Shown in pieces: positions 49,431 through 63,356 of a DNA stretch of 64,000 nucleotides; the first letter of the stretch is position 1; every line of letters begins with the position of its first letter. A program made the position numbers and the translations under genes. The notes under the pieces are model-generated. The model was not told the DNA's origin, did no database searches, and saw only the letters and a program-made list of their open reading frames with translations. Origin of the DNA: Campylorhamphus procurvoides (Eukaryota > Chordata > Aves > Passeriformes > Dendrocolaptidae); contig WBMV01003024.1 of the NCBI GenBank assembly GCA_013396655.1, positions 1 through 64,000 of the forward strand, given 5' to 3'.

Positions 49431-52400
49431 AAGGGAAAAAATGCTAGATTGGTATAAGTAGGTTGAAGTAAGAAGGTAAAGGGTTGGTTCACTTCTGTGC
49501 TTGAATGACATAAAAAATTTCCCTAGATAAATGTTGGCAGACACTAAAAGTTTTTATGCAGTGGTATTAACAAGTTTAAGACTTTCTTATGAACAAAAGT
49601 ACTATCTCCATCAGTAACACGGGGAAACAGGCATCAGGGCTTGTGAGTTCTCTATTAACTTTGAGAAGAGAACATGCCATGACGTATTTCTGCTAATTTA
49701 TTTTAAGAACATTTATAAGTTGGAGTTAGCTCTTTATTAACATAAAAAGACTGTGATACTATATACAAGACTATTTTCTGGTTCTATGTCTAAGGTTAGT
49801 GTTTAATTGAGAAAAGAATTCTATAGCTTAAGGATTTCAGTACACAAAATGATTGAGAAGCCATTGCACTGACATTGTTTAGATGGGAAGAATACTTAAT
49901 TTACTGGGAGTTATACCTTACAAGAGAGATGAATATGGGCTTCCAGTCAGCTTCAGAAAGAATCTGTTCTTAAAATGACAGCTATATGACACTAGTATGA
50001 CTATTTAATCATATCTTCAAATAATCTTAACCTAAAAAATTTCCACAGACATTTTGTCTCTCAGTTACAGGCGGTGTTTTAAACAAAATTGATTATTTTT
50101 GACAGTGAGAGTTGTAACACAAAAGCAAGGTGTAACTTATAAGAAAGCTGCCAAACTTATTTCAAAGATCTTTAATAAATGACATCATATTTTTGATTGT
50201 TTTATTTTTAAAATCAAAAGCAAGAAAACATCATCTACAAACTGAGATGAATATGGAGAATTCTGCTGTATTTCTGAGTATCTAAAAGCACAGGTATTTC
50301 TGATGGTATCCTTATGCAATGTAAAACATGTTTAGTTTAGTAACTCATTTATTACTCTTCTAATACATCAATGGATTCTTTATCAAGGCTTATATCTATG
50401 CCCTGGATAATGTTTGTGGCAATGTTTTAACACAAGCAATTTATTAAGTTGTGGAGCAGTGGATAGTGAGGGGCACGGGGATGGTGGTGAGAAGCCATCT
50501 TTCAGTCATGTAATCGTTCTGGTCTGAAACAGAAGTGATTTGTTAACACTATTATAAATAGAAACTTACTTTGATATTATCAGATAATTTCAGAGGAAAG
50601 TGTCTCTGACAGTAATGGAGTAAACAGTCCCTCGGTTTGTATTCAAAGAGGTTTCAGTTCATCTTTGACAATAAATACTAGTAACTATAGAAAATCAGTA
50701 GTTGGCAATTTTCCTTGGATGTTGTAGCAGTATTATCTTGAATTATGCCATATATTAATTTGTGTTTGGCCAGGGCTGATGTTACTTCATCCATTCTGCA
50801 GTCCAGGGGAAGAAAGATAGTCTGACTCACAGTTCACAGCCTAAGGAACAGAGAGTTAAACAAAATTATATTTTTTTAATGTTTATCCACAATTTATGAT
50901 TATTGCCTACTCTGTGAAAATAAGATGATACTTAGGTAGGACTCAGGTAAAAAGTAATTTGTCAGTTTAAAGAAATGCTTTTAATTTTCCTCTGAGAAGT
51001 TCAGGGTGTGATTCCTACGTTGCATGTTGTTCTGTCAGTCATGGAAGGTGTTTTCCAACAGACATCTTAAGTAGCTGGAAATATTTTAATATTGGTCTCT
51101 TGGCTTGGATCCAACCAAAATGATATAAAAGCAGATAGAAGAGAGATGCAAAGAAAGAAGGAAACCATTTGGCTTCATTTCAGGCTATTATATTTGGCTT
51201 CATGCTAAGTAGCTTCTTTATTTTGGATGGGCAAATATACATCATCTCCACTAAAAGAGTGAGAAGGAGAAAGGCAAATTTAGGCAAAATGCCTCCTTTT
51301 TTTTTTTTTTCCTTTTTTCAACAGAACTATATTTAACCAATCTAAAGTTAAGAATAACAAAAGTGATGTTTTATATCCCTTCTTCAGTATCTAAAAGGAC
51401 ATTGATTGATAATTTGCCAGAGAAGTCTCAGGTACTCTGATTTCCCAGCTAGCACTATCTGGCAAGAAATAACCTCTGGAGTGTTCAGAGCCTGCACTGT
51501 TTGTGCATTTGCCTCCTACTTTTTCCTGTGGAGAACAGAAAGCATAAGCAGCACCACGTATATCACACTGTAGCAGTCTGAAACAGCTCTATTTGGCTTG
51601 GGGGTTCTCATGCAAATTCTTCCATTATGTTTGTGAGGGAGTGTGGGTTTGCATTGCAAAACTACAACCTTCAAGATAAAAGTTTAGGGCTTGAATAAAT
51701 TCAAATTCTTTAAATGCAACTTATTCAAAACTGTGAAGTTTCACTTTGCACACATACTATGTAGAACTGTGAGCTGCATATGATTAGGATGCAGCAATAG
51801 GAACTGTGAATCATTTGCTCCAGTTTTATGAGTCTTTGAAGAAGATAGATGCGAGGCTATGATGTGCCATATATAGTTTCCAGGTCAGTTTCAAACTGTC
51901 CATGTGAAAGGCATGGCTTGAGATCAGTCTCACTTCTCTAAAAGATAAATATCTGTGTCAGTTCTAGCTACCTTTAAGCACACAGTGTGATGCCTACAAA
52001 AGGAATTCAGTCAGATCTATGAAGAAGATCTCATTCAAGGGGACAAATTCTCCTTGAAAACACTTGCCTCATTCCATTCACTGGGACCATGTGCCTTAAT
52101 GTCACTGGATAGCTGTGATGATGCACACAGTTGCAAGCAATTTTCAGTCAGATCATTAACAGGAAATGTCATTTGTCAATAACCATTAAATGCAGAAAAT
52201 TATGGATCTCACACTGTGGCTCACTGAAGTATTTGTGCATGCTGTGACCTGCCTCTGGCATAGGAAGAGTCAGGTTTTCTATCAAAATTCATGAATATTC
52301 TCTGTGGATTTTCCTATTACCTTACATTTTTACTGACCTATGAAAGCTAAATAGAAACCAGTGTTATTTCTGTTCATGCATAGCTAATCTTTTGTAAGAA

Positions 52401-53683
52401 TAAAAGAGTCTTGAGCTAAATAGGAAAAACTTTCTGAAGGATATCAGAGATTAAAAGAAAAAAATGCAAATATGATATTAATTGAAGGGGCTTTAAATTT
52501 AAATTTACCTTAATTTCATGTTAATTTACATGAATATGAACTGTTTTTGTGTTTTCCATTCCAAAATCATACAATCTCTGTGTAGGTTTTGACAACCCTC
52601 CTTCAGGTTAGTAAATGTCTCCTGTGTCTGAAAATATATTCAGAAACAGGAGTGGCAAGGGAAGGCTTCATTGCAGAGATTAATTCCAGAAAAAGACTAC
52701 AAAGGTGATGTTACTGAATATTTTTATGTATTTTTATGTATTTTGAAAACTTTTATCAACTTTAACCATTTGATTTTTCCTTTATCTGCAAACCCAGATG
52801 GCCTATTTTTGCAGTCAAACAGACCAATTGTTTGAGAATTGTAATTTTTCGAACCTGTTAAATATGAGAATATTTTTTTCAGGGCTGGCTGCAGCTGTGG
52901 TGAAAAATTGCAGAATTGTATGCTAGTCATGATGGGATGCTGATGGAAGGCTGAATTCTCACAGCTTCCCAGTTGCTGTTCAGAGCAATATGGAATATTT
53001 GCTTTATCTTTCATTTATGACAGTGTCACTGTCACATGTTTTATTTTCAGTTAGAAACTGAAGATATGGTTTAGGGTCCACTGCTGTTAGGAAAAGACTT
53101 CCATTACCTTGGTGTGGGGATCCTTGGTTCATGTCATTCAGGACCATCATACTCTGAGTTATGTCAACATAATTTGTTCTGTATTGCTCAAATGGAGAAA
53201 TGTCAAACTCTAGGGATGAAAAATGGTTTGGTGAACCAGCACAAAACACATACATGGTAACATTATGCAGTGAAATACTGAACTACTGTGGTTATGATCT
53301 CAGTATAACCTACTGTAGATGAGGATACAAAATGTAAGGATTAGCAGATGTGCTGTTCTTACGATTTGTCTAGGAATTACAACTTAATAGAACTAAGAAA
53401 AAATATTCATTTAGCATACAGTTATGTATGGTGAATACTATTTGGCTCTGTTTTTCATTTATTTACTACCTATCACTGCATTTTTTTCTAGCTGTATTTT
53501 AGCATACTGCTAAAACCCTGTATAATATGTATAATATTTGAGGTGGACCTGCTTTTGCAAAAAAGAATAAACCTAGTTACAAATTTTTAGTGCTTCTGAG
53601 TACTCTGTTCATTGTAGAGTTGGAACACAAGCTGTCCATTCTGCTTTCATCAAGGATGTCATGTTATCTCTCTCTCTATTTGT

Positions 53684-53737
53684 TCCTTTTTTTTGTTTTG
53701 TTGTTTTGTTTTTTTGTTTTGTTTTGTTTTGTTTTGT
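53684..53737 (+). repeat. (GTTTT)n low complexity
   Basis: T-rich tract with GTTTT units. A CAAAA-rich tract of the opposite sense lies about 550 bp downstream (54285-54371). Confidence 0.9.
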
Positions 53738-54284
53738 ATGTAGTTCCTTCAGGGTAGTAAAAACAGTAGTAGACAATTGGCAACCATCAAAGAAATAATG
53801 AAACATTTCCTTTAGAGGCTGTAGAGCTGTTCAGAATATCACTTCAAGGCTAAGAATAGCATGGAGAATTTAAATTACAGTGCAGTGTTGAATTTTCATG
53901 CCACCTCTACAGTGTGAAGCTTATTTTTTCCTTTGGTTTAGGAAGATCCCATGATTATTTGAATCTATAGGCTGCTGAAAATCAGCTACTGAAGTATGAA
54001 CTCAAGAAGATGTTTTTAGGGGACAAGGAAGAATAAAAACTTCAGGAATCAGAAAGACAATGTTTCTCATTTTGGGTCACTGAAGATTACATCTAAAAAG
54101 GATAATCTCAGATAGGTATTTCTAGGCTCACATATGGAGAAGTAGGACAAGAGATTATTTAACAGCTCAACACAAAATTTGTTGGTTAGTGTAGCTGGTG
54201 CCAAATATTCAGTGTACTTGGCATAAATTGCTTTTTATCTAACTAAATCTCTTTGCTAAAAACTATCGTAACTAATGCATACTT

Positions 54285-54371
54285 CAAAACAAAACAAAGA
54301 CCAAACCAAAACAAAAAACAAACCAAACCAAACCAAACAAAAAAAACCAACAAAAAACCAACAAAAACAAA
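54285..54371 (+). repeat. (CAAAA/CCAAA)n low complexity
   Basis: An A/C-only tract of about 87 nt broken by a single G near 54299. It is the approximate complement of the GTTTT tract at 53684. Confidence 0.9.
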
Positions 54372-57300
54372 AGAAGGAAATATTCATTCTTGGATTAAGG
54401 CATGAAAACTGATTAAAAATAGCATCCCTTCTCAGACTCTGGAGTCCAAAAAACTGGTAACCAGAAGAGAGTGCAACATGCAAATGCCAGTGCTTTTCTC
54501 AGTGTCAGAACAGGAACTTTGTAAGGCACTGTTGTTTCAGTAAATGGAATTTTGGCTAACTAGCATGCCAGTTCATTTCAATTAGTCCCATTCCTGTAGG
54601 CAAAACAACAGTGCTATAAAAGCAAGAAGAAAGAAATGGATTTTAAGATTTAAGAATTAATATGTCATTGGCTCTATGAGAGACATTATAAGAAAAATCA
54701 TTTGTCGTCCCAAATATCATTGATGTTGCATCTGGAAATGTTTTGCAATAGGGCTGTAGTTAGAGTAATTCCTGGGTTTGTGCCAACATATCACGAAAGA
54801 CAACACCCTCAGAAATCTGCCTTTCAATCTGGCATAATACATTCACATGGTTTTAATATGTTTTGTGTTCAAAAGTCCAGTAGAGTTAACCAAAATATTC
54901 TAGAACTCAGTGACTGCATGAAAAAAGTCATGTTCTCTTTTATATTTTGATATTTATCGAGATAGGTAAAAAATGTAATGCTGTGCAAAACAGACTAACA
55001 TGGAATAAGGACATAGAGAATTTAACACATAATGTTCTATAGATTCTGTAAATATTCTGTTTTATTTACTTAATATGATATATTCAAGATTTTTCCTTGA
55101 AATCAGTGACTAGATCTATCCCAAACATGGCTGAAATCAAGCGTAAATTCTCTCTCATGGTGAGCAAAAAATCTTAACTTTTCCTTTGCAATCTTACTGA
55201 AAGGGTGGAAATTGATATGCAATAAAAACCCAAAATCTTAAAAAAAGTGAGTAGCTCATTAGAGTCGTGATCATCCTCATTACTAGCAGCTTGTATGTTC
55301 TTAACAGAAAAGAATTTCACTGGGATATTTCTTTCAACAATGTTTTTGACCTGGCAAAGAAGTAAATTACTTAATGGCTCACTCATACGATGAGGTGTGA
55401 GGTCGGTCATGATCTGCTGCCCTGAAAGTCAACACCTAATCCTTTAGGCATTTTTTGGCTCTCTGAAGGTGATTATGGTCTGCATTACGACACCAGTGCT
55501 GCTGGTCTTAAAGCAGAAAAGTTAATAATTTATTACACACATGTGAAAAATAACTCACTACACAGTCTGTCCAAGAAGGCAGCACTTCAGGAACATCGAT
55601 GTTTGAAATAAATATATGTGAAAGTTCCTGCATCTGTAGTTTTAAAAAAGCAGCTTTTGAAGCAGTTTTAATAGAGCCATAGTTGTATGGAGGATTCAGA
55701 GAGGTTTTATAGTTTGAAAGTCTTAAATGCCTGGAAAATATATCTGGAGCTTACAGGCATCTTTATGATGAATACTCAAGCCGAAAAGAGATTTTCATCT
55801 TCCTATGGCACGCACAGATACAGCTGTGATTCTCACTGAATATTTGTTCTGCTGCTTTCGTTTTCTTTGGAAGGGTGTGCATGGGCAGTAAAACAATGTT
55901 CTAAAGCTAAAAGCTCAGAAGACCTTAAACTGACCTCTTAAGTCCACATAATAACAACATTGAAGGTCTGCCCTCACAAACTCAGAAAACACAGTGCCAA
56001 ATAATCTCGTACAGTATAGTAAAGCCAAAATATTGAACCTTATTTTAGCTCTGCTCTGACAGATGCACCAGAGCCTTAGGCTCAGAAGCTGCATGTGCTT
56101 TTCTGCTCATGTGTAGCATTCAGCCCAAGCCTGTTAAAAAAAAAAAAAAATCAATCTTGCATGTCCACAAGTGGAGCTCCCCTTGCTGCAGGGCTGCCGG
56201 ATGCTGAGGACATGGAGAGTGCAGACTCTTGCACAGCTGGAACAGGAGGTGCAGAGTGCGTTGCCCTTCGGGGTTTCTCTTTCCTTGCTTTGGAAAGGAT
56301 AGCAGGGACTAGATACAGTGGAGTAGTGATGGAGGAGAACTGGCAGTCCAAGAAAGACCTGCGATTTGTTGGTGAAGGCTGACAAGAGGTCCTCCTTTGG
56401 CATTTGTTGTTTACAGTAAATGAGGGTGGAACCCCATTACTTAAAATGACTAGGTCTATATGAATTGTGTTGATGCAAGATTATATGCCATGAAGTAGAT
56501 AACAGGAATCTACGTTAGACCTAGGAGCAAAGATCTGTGAGGGTTTTATTCCAGTTCCCTTCAGGCAAAGGTCCTTAATTTAACCCCGTGTCTGAGTATC
56601 ATGATGCACAGCTATGAGATTAAAGGCTATGCTCAGTATGACTCTAACAGCTAGAAATTTTAATTTGAGATGGAAATAGTTTTGGTGGTAGGCTGTGGCC
56701 ATTTCCTGAAATGTGAAGTATTGCCTGAGGAGTGGCTCTAACTAACTAAATTCACCCTCATCTCTCTCAGATGAAGAGACAATTTAAATGCTGCTGGACC
56801 AGATTATCTGCAGAGAATTTAATCTCTTCACTATTTCTCTTTGAGAATACTTGAATTTACAATAAGACTTTATCAGAAAATAACTGCAAGGCGGTTTTAT
56901 ACTGACATCAATGTGTCTGTTTAGGTCTGTAATGAAGGAAATATTCCTACTCAAAAGAGTTCTGATGCTACAAAGTTTGTATTCTGACAATGTGCTGCTT
57001 GTATGAGAGTGAAAGTACAATGGAAATGCTTGGCTACTTCTCTGGAAGTTATGCAGCATGAATAATGTTTTTATTGTAATATATTGCATTTTTCATCCAG
57101 TGATAAAATGGCTAAAAAAAAGTTAAGTCAGCTGATAAAATAAAAGTGCTGCAAATGAATTGTTTTGTCTTTTGTGTTGTCAGTCCCAGTATAACTTTTT
57201 GCTTTACACTTTGTAATTGGGTTGCTCTTCATTTAGTTAAAGTTTGTTTGGGGTTTTTTTTTGAGATTGGAGTGAAGAGTAATGTTTTGATCTTAGGTTG

Positions 57301-60300
57301 AAATGCAAAAAAGCAACATAAAAACTCTGAACCTTCTAAGTAATGAAATGGGGATGCTTATGTTAAAAAAATCATACATGTTCAGAAATCAGACATCAGA
57401 AATGTGTTAAGAGTTTCATATTGTAATTAAAAATTGTCATAATGACGGACAACAAATCTGGTATAAAACACTTCAACGTATCTTCTATATTATTAGTCTG
57501 AAATACTATAATCACTTCAGGATACCTCAGTACTTAAAGTTTGTCAAGAAATTTTTGGTAAAGAGCAGTAGGAAGGTCTGTATTCCTGTCATGAAGGTGG
57601 ATGTCTGGTAATGTCTGGTGGGATTTTGATCCAGAGGCACTTGCAGTCATCAACCTTGTCAGGGTTTGTTTTTGTTTTTTTTAATCTGAGTAGCAGGAAC
57701 TGTGACTAACAGTTTGTACAGTTACTAACAACATTATGGTGGCAGAACTAGGAGCTGTCAGTATTATCTCTTATAATACAAATATTTCTTAATCTGTGAG
57801 TGGAGCAGGTTGTGTTTGACTGGAGAAGAATGAAAAGGTCTGAAAGGGATGTGGATTTTTTTTTTTTTTCAAGGCAGAGAGACACTTCCTCCCAGACCTT
57901 CTATACTATCTTTGTGATTGTTTTCCCTAGGTTTTTGACACAGTCTTGTCCAGGCAGCAGGACCACTTGCACACTGAAGTACTGAAAGGACTTGGCATTA
58001 GCATAGTGTTCTGTGGATGCAGAAGTCACTGCCACCTTGTCTGGGTGTAATGCAGAACCTGTCAAAGGTGGCCTTAGGTAAGGTAAACTGATGAGAAGCT
58101 CATCTGTGTTTATCTACATCTGAAATTCCAGGAGTGTTATATCAGGATTACAAGCTTCAGACTATGCTGCACCTTTCTTGAGAGGGCAGAAGCTACAGGA
58201 AATGTTGCAGAATTTGATAATATGAAAGGATACATTGAGCTCAGATAGTGTACAGCTTTATAATTTCATCTTCTTGTAAAAGAATGACTTGCAATGCTGG
58301 GAGACTTCAGGCCTAGGGCATTACATAAAATACTTAACAATGAATGTTAATACTTGTCTTTTCTGTTCTGGTCAGTTGTCCTTAAAGTAACTCCTGCAGA
58401 CTCCATCTGGCCATCCTTATGTGACTTTGAAAAAGTCAGCATTATAAACTTCATCACACTGTTAATTTATTATGTTTTTTGTTTTTTTCTTGCCCAGACA
58501 GATGGAATAGTAAGAAACTTCCCTTTGCTGCCAAAAAAAACTCAAGAAAAATGGTGTCATGTTCAGGTGCTTTCCTATACTCCACTTATTCTGCATTGTA
58601 ATGTTGTGGAGGGAAGGGTAAGTGGGTAGATGTGCATGTTCTCTGCCAGTTTCCCTGAATGTGGAAGAATGAAGCAAAATAGGAAAAAAAAAAGAAAGAA
58701 AAAGTAGTGGCTGTTTTTTTGGTTGGTTGGTTGGTGCATGTAAGCCTTCAGATGGAAAAATATGTTAGAGATGGATCTCAAAATGCTTATTCCTTTCTTG
58801 TTGGAAGATTGAATGATCAGTTTGCCATTCACTCCAATACTACTGCCATTTCTGTGACTTTTACCTTGCATTTAGGTATCTCTGCCTAGTCTTTTCAAGT
58901 GAAAGAACACTTTATTGTAGGATAATCGTCAGTTTCTCATGATTTTTTGAGGTGATGAGATAGTTATCTTCCCTAGTGTATATTGCTGCATACGTCAGAA
59001 AGTATCCATTAAGCTTCCATTTACAAGCTCCAGAGCTGACTGTTAATTGCAAAGATGAAAGCCATGGACTGGAGAAGCCTGTGCAAGACATACAAGGATT
59101 TAAACATGTAGGCTGGTAGATGCATGCTGGCCACAAGTGGAAGTGCTTGTAGACTTTGAGAAGTTTGGATTTTGTACAAAGTCTCAATTTTGCTAATATA
59201 AGGCTAAAGCAAAAATAATTTCTAAGTTTTGCTAAAACCATTCTTGTTAGCATTTTATATTGATTTAGATACTTCCACGTTGAGATATGTCCTTTATATT
59301 CATTCAAATCTATCCTGTGGTTATGTACGGGACTGCTATAGATGGAAAACCAACATAATCAGCTACCTACCTGTGCCCTTTGGATTCCAACAAGAAGTTG
59401 AATTGTGGTAGAGAATAAAAGGTGTCAGAAACTATACATGTTCAAGAAATCGTAGTAGTGCCACCACTTCTTGAGAGCCAGTATAGTCAGTTGCAGCTTA
59501 GAGGAACCATAATTTAATACCAAACAGGTCTCCAAAAGGTGTTTTCCTGAAAAAAACAAAATGAATGTAACCCAAAATATTGATTAATGCAAGCCATTTT
59601 TGTGGTAGTCATTATACTATGCTGAATTCAATCAAATTAATAGATTTTGAAATGTGTAAAATGGTCTGCTGTTCCTAAGCATTCCTATCCCAGTTCACTG
59701 AGCCATTTGAAAGATTTTTCCAAAGCCTTCCACTGATGAAAATTCCAGACCTTTTATTAGAATTATATTCCATGTTTATATTAGAATGTTTGTATAATAT
59801 CTCAGGGTTTTTTAATTTTTCTTCTTTTAATCTTGTCTTTGAATCTTGTCAGCAACCTTGGAGACCAATACATTGCTCTTTTGTGATGTCTTCTTTCAAA
59901 CATCACTTATAACTGAAAACAATTTTTTCTAGTATTTTCCTATGTGTTTTGTTTTCTTGACACCATCAGAAATTTTTTGCCAATCCTGCAGATATCACTC
60001 CTTTTATAAACTTCAGCTTGCTTTTTTTTTTTCTGGCAAGAGGATGACAACACTGATTCAGGTTTAGCGGTTCATTTTGTAAATAACTAGAAATAATATA
60101 CCTTTCTGAATGATCATTTCCTGTATTTTTTTCCTGGGAAGTCAGGTACAGATCACTGAATCTAAACTTCTTGTTTTCTTACTAAACTATAATAATAGGT
60201 TTTTTTCCTTTTTTGCCTACTGATTCATCTAGATTTTATTGCTAGATGCAGTCTTCATCTTCTGGAGTTTCCCAGCCTTTCCAGACATTCAGAAGAGATA

Positions 60301-60454
60301 ACCAAAATGATCTGACCTGGCCTTTAAATACCGTGATCTGGGATAGCATTCTTCATGTTATCCCTTTTTCTCCAGATTGAAACATATTTTGACTTCAGAA
60401 AGCAGTCACTGAAGATCCTACTGTTTTCCTATTTGACCAGTCCCAATACTTACC

Positions 60455-60800
60455 TATCATTCCAGAAAGAAATTTTTCCTAATGTGCTATTCAAACTTCT
60501 ATTTTTTAAATAAAGAGTTTACTTCTTTGCCTGATCTTTGGTTGATATGGGGGATAATTGAATTCTTTGTTTCACTTATCTTTGTATTTGAACTTTATTG
60601 TATTCCCTAAACTAGGAAAATCTGAGTCTTTGCTTTTGTAATCTGTAAATCAAACCTCTTAATTGTTTCTGTTCTTTTTTTATGGTCTTTTTACCTGGTC
60701 TAATAGATGGTGGCCAAAACTGGGTTGAGCACTTCAGCTGAGATTATCCATTGCTGTTTGCAAGTGGTACAAAAGGATAAAAAAAATCTGTACCATGCAC
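60455..60800 (-). mobile_element. Possible old CR1 fragment, antisense
   Basis: AAGAAATTTTTCCTAATGTG and, about 240 nt later, GTGGCCAAAACTGGGTTGAG and ACTTCAGCTGAG occur in the order expected for reverse-complement CR1. The intervening sequence is very AT-rich and barely alignable. Confidence 0.35.
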
Positions 60801-62215
60801 TATAATCTTTTTATTACATTGTAGATTGACAGTTCTTTGAAACCAGACTGTATGCTTGTATATATTTTAAAAATACATTACAATGTTTTCCCTCGGCCCT
60901 GTTTTATTCATCTGTGTTACGAGTTCATTTCACTGATAAAGTGACAAAAAAAACCCATGAAAAAACTGTGCAACTTCAAGGAAGGCAAAAACTCTTCATT
61001 AAATGTGTTCAGTTTAAAAGAATGAAAAAATAAAAAGCAAGCAATAGTGATCCCAAAACCCTAATTGTAAGCTCTGCAAAGATAACTTGGTTAAATCAAA
61101 TTTGCTCTTCTATGATGTACTCACATAATGGCCAGCTGTCTTATGGCTTTTCAGAGTTTAATTTGCCGCACCTAATATGAAGGGAAATTCTTTCTGTGGA
61201 CAATTTGACTTCCTCATGACACAAGCAAAACATTACTCCCCTACCAGAAATAAGGACAAGTGCTTTACAGTTCACAGTCTGGATTACACACCACTCTTTG
61301 CCCTGGTACAAGTTTCACCACATCTTCACAGGAAAGCTTCCCAGAGTTGAATTAAAAGATGAGTGCATAAGATGGAGGCAAGCACAGAGCAATATTAGAT
61401 ACTCAGGTAGCAGAGGTCAGCTGCTCATTTCAAGGATCTTCCTACAACAAACAGCAGTGTGCTTTTACAGACAATCATCTGCTTTGTCCTGCCTAAGTCT
61501 AGCCCTCTTTCAAATGAAGTTAATGGGAATTCTGCTTAGAGCTTCCCCACGAGCTCCATGCCAAGACTTAGGTATTTGTGTGATGCTCCAAACCTATCCA
61601 TCCTGGTCTAACCCATGAGTCTGTCTTGATAACATCTCTGACAGAAGTGTAATTTGTAGGACTGTCTCTACAGCTGAAAAAAGAAAAAAGGTAAGTTTAT
61701 GTGTTATTGTTTAATCAATAGTTGGAGGTCTCCTAGTTCTTGGTTTGTGATCCTTTTCTCCTTCTCTGTCTTTATGTGAAGATAAGAGATTTGGTGTTCC
61801 AAGATAAGGTGTCTGGCACATAAGTTACCAAACGTTAATTAGCAGGACTGTGTCTGATTTAACACATGAAGCTGACACTGACACAGAAGCAATGCTGGAG
61901 CTCAGACAATACGCTCAGCAGGCCTGGCCAGCCGTGTCAGATAGTAAGTGTGGGGTCCCTCAAGTGGGAGAACTTAATTTTTATCTTCAGCAGAACTAAC
62001 AAATAATAAACAAGAGACACAGGCTTGTAAGGGAAACTTAGTACCTTTGACCCTTGGCAGTCACTAAACACAAATTTCAGGTAAGAGAGATGCTGTCCTT
62101 GGGGACTGTGTTTCACAGATATGTTGGGAGTATTGCAAGGGAATGGAGGAGGTCATCGTGCTACAGCCTAGGTACTCATTCTACCTAGGTTTTAATAAAA
62201 GACCTTGTCCTAGTT

Positions 62216-62578
62216 CAGCAGGAGGGACCAGTTATCGCTGTGTGCGGGTGATTAAAGCTATGTATTCTACCCCCTCTATTCATTCCCCAAGAACAATGGA
62301 CCATTTGCAGTAGCTGCCCAGGGAGTCGTTAGCACCTTCACACCCAGCCTGAGGGGGNCTAACTTAAAGAAGAGGGATTATTTATTGGCCAACATAGATA
62401 TCTTAGTTCTCCTTTGAACTAAGACAGCCTTCAATAAATTGAAGGTACAAATAAAGAGGTTTTTTATAGAGAAGTTGTACAGGAAGTGGAAACTTGTAGC
62501 ACAGGCACCCATGTCATCTGAAATGTGGTCTGCTGGCAGTTATCCCTGCCTAGCAAGGACCTGTGAATTGAGAGGACA
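62216..62578 (+). mobile_element. Candidate LTR, boundaries uncertain
   Basis: The segment begins TGTCCTAGTTCAGCAGGAGG and ends AGGACA, so its ends are inverted (TGTCCT/AGGACA). It carries AATAAA at 62433-62438 and 62450-62455. No clean target-site duplication flanks these ends. An alternative end at 62557 would give a GACCT repeat (62211-62215 and 62558-62562) but no terminal CA. It contains a single N at 62358. Confidence 0.35.
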
Positions 62579-63044
62579 TGAGAGACTGTAGTCACTTGTC
62601 TTCCTTCTGTTGTACTGACCTATTTTCTCTAGTATGGTGGCCTTTTTCCTACCACCACCACTGGCGTATATGAGAGGCTTTAGATTTTGTGCCCTGGAGG
62701 AGGATTTGGTTTGCCTCTGCAGAACTGTGATGTTTGAAATCTGAAATCCAGCTGTGGTCAATATCAGGCACAATGTTTTGGGCGCACATGAAGAGCTAAG
62801 CATCTGTCTGCAAAAGTTAAAGTCTGCTCTTTGCTCTTGTAAAATTGACTGTGGGTACTCAGAAAGAAGTTGTTTATGCTTCAGGCAACACACAAATTAT
62901 CAAGTATTCCTGATGATTATAGTTTTGCTGGATGTGTGAATGACACTATTTTATGAATAAGTATTTTTTATGATTATTCAACATAATCATGCATACATGA
63001 AGTATAGGTAAACTAATAGGTTGTTTTTATTTTTTAATGAGAGT

Positions 63045-63150
63045 GCAATAGCAGAACAGACCAGTAGTCTACTTGTCTACTTAGCTTATTATCCTCATCC
63101 TTGGAGTGGTCAGTAGCAGATGGTTAGAGAAAACTGTAAGAAAACATAAA
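63045..63150. repeat. Possible ancient amniote repeat fragment
   Basis: GACCAGTAGTCTACTTGTCT, ATTATCCTCATCCTTGGAGT and GGTCAGTAGCAGATGGTTAG resemble a block common in sauropsid genomes (a phrase of the type 'GGTCCATCTAGTCCAGTATCCTGTC ... AGTGGCCAGTACCAGATG'). The match is from memory and weak. Confidence 0.3.
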
Positions 63151-63340
63151 AGCTGTAAATTATTCTTCCTTTTGTGATTCTCTCAGGCTCCAACAATCAA
63201 AATTTTAAAAAAACTTGTGGAGGTTGCATATGTTCTGTTATATTTATGTACTCGTTACCTCCTGAAGTCAATTCACATATTTTTCTAATCTGGAATTTGT
63301 CAGGACTGTTTTGAGCAGTGATATCTCATGTCAAAGAAGA

Positions 63341-63356
63341 TAATAATAATAATAAT
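63341..63356 (+). repeat. Short (TAA)n microsatellite
   Basis: Five TAA units plus one base, between 63341 and 63356. Confidence 0.85.

Larger units (their letters stand above)
49431..62215. other. Intergenic, nothing recognised except listed repeats
   Basis: AT-rich throughout, with a GC-richer patch at about 56160-56390. A 131-codon open frame on the minus strand at 58912-59307 has no recognisable family features and contains no splice-supported context. Confidence 0.55.

Noticed and set aside
57900..58010. Possible CR1 RT piece around GTTTTTGACACAGTCTTGTC
   Set aside because: Only a short phrase fits, and the flanks do not follow CR1 order.
58912..59307. 131-codon minus-strand frame as a gene
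   Set aside because: There is no recognisable domain, no good start or splice context and ordinary AT-rich composition, so it is likely chance.
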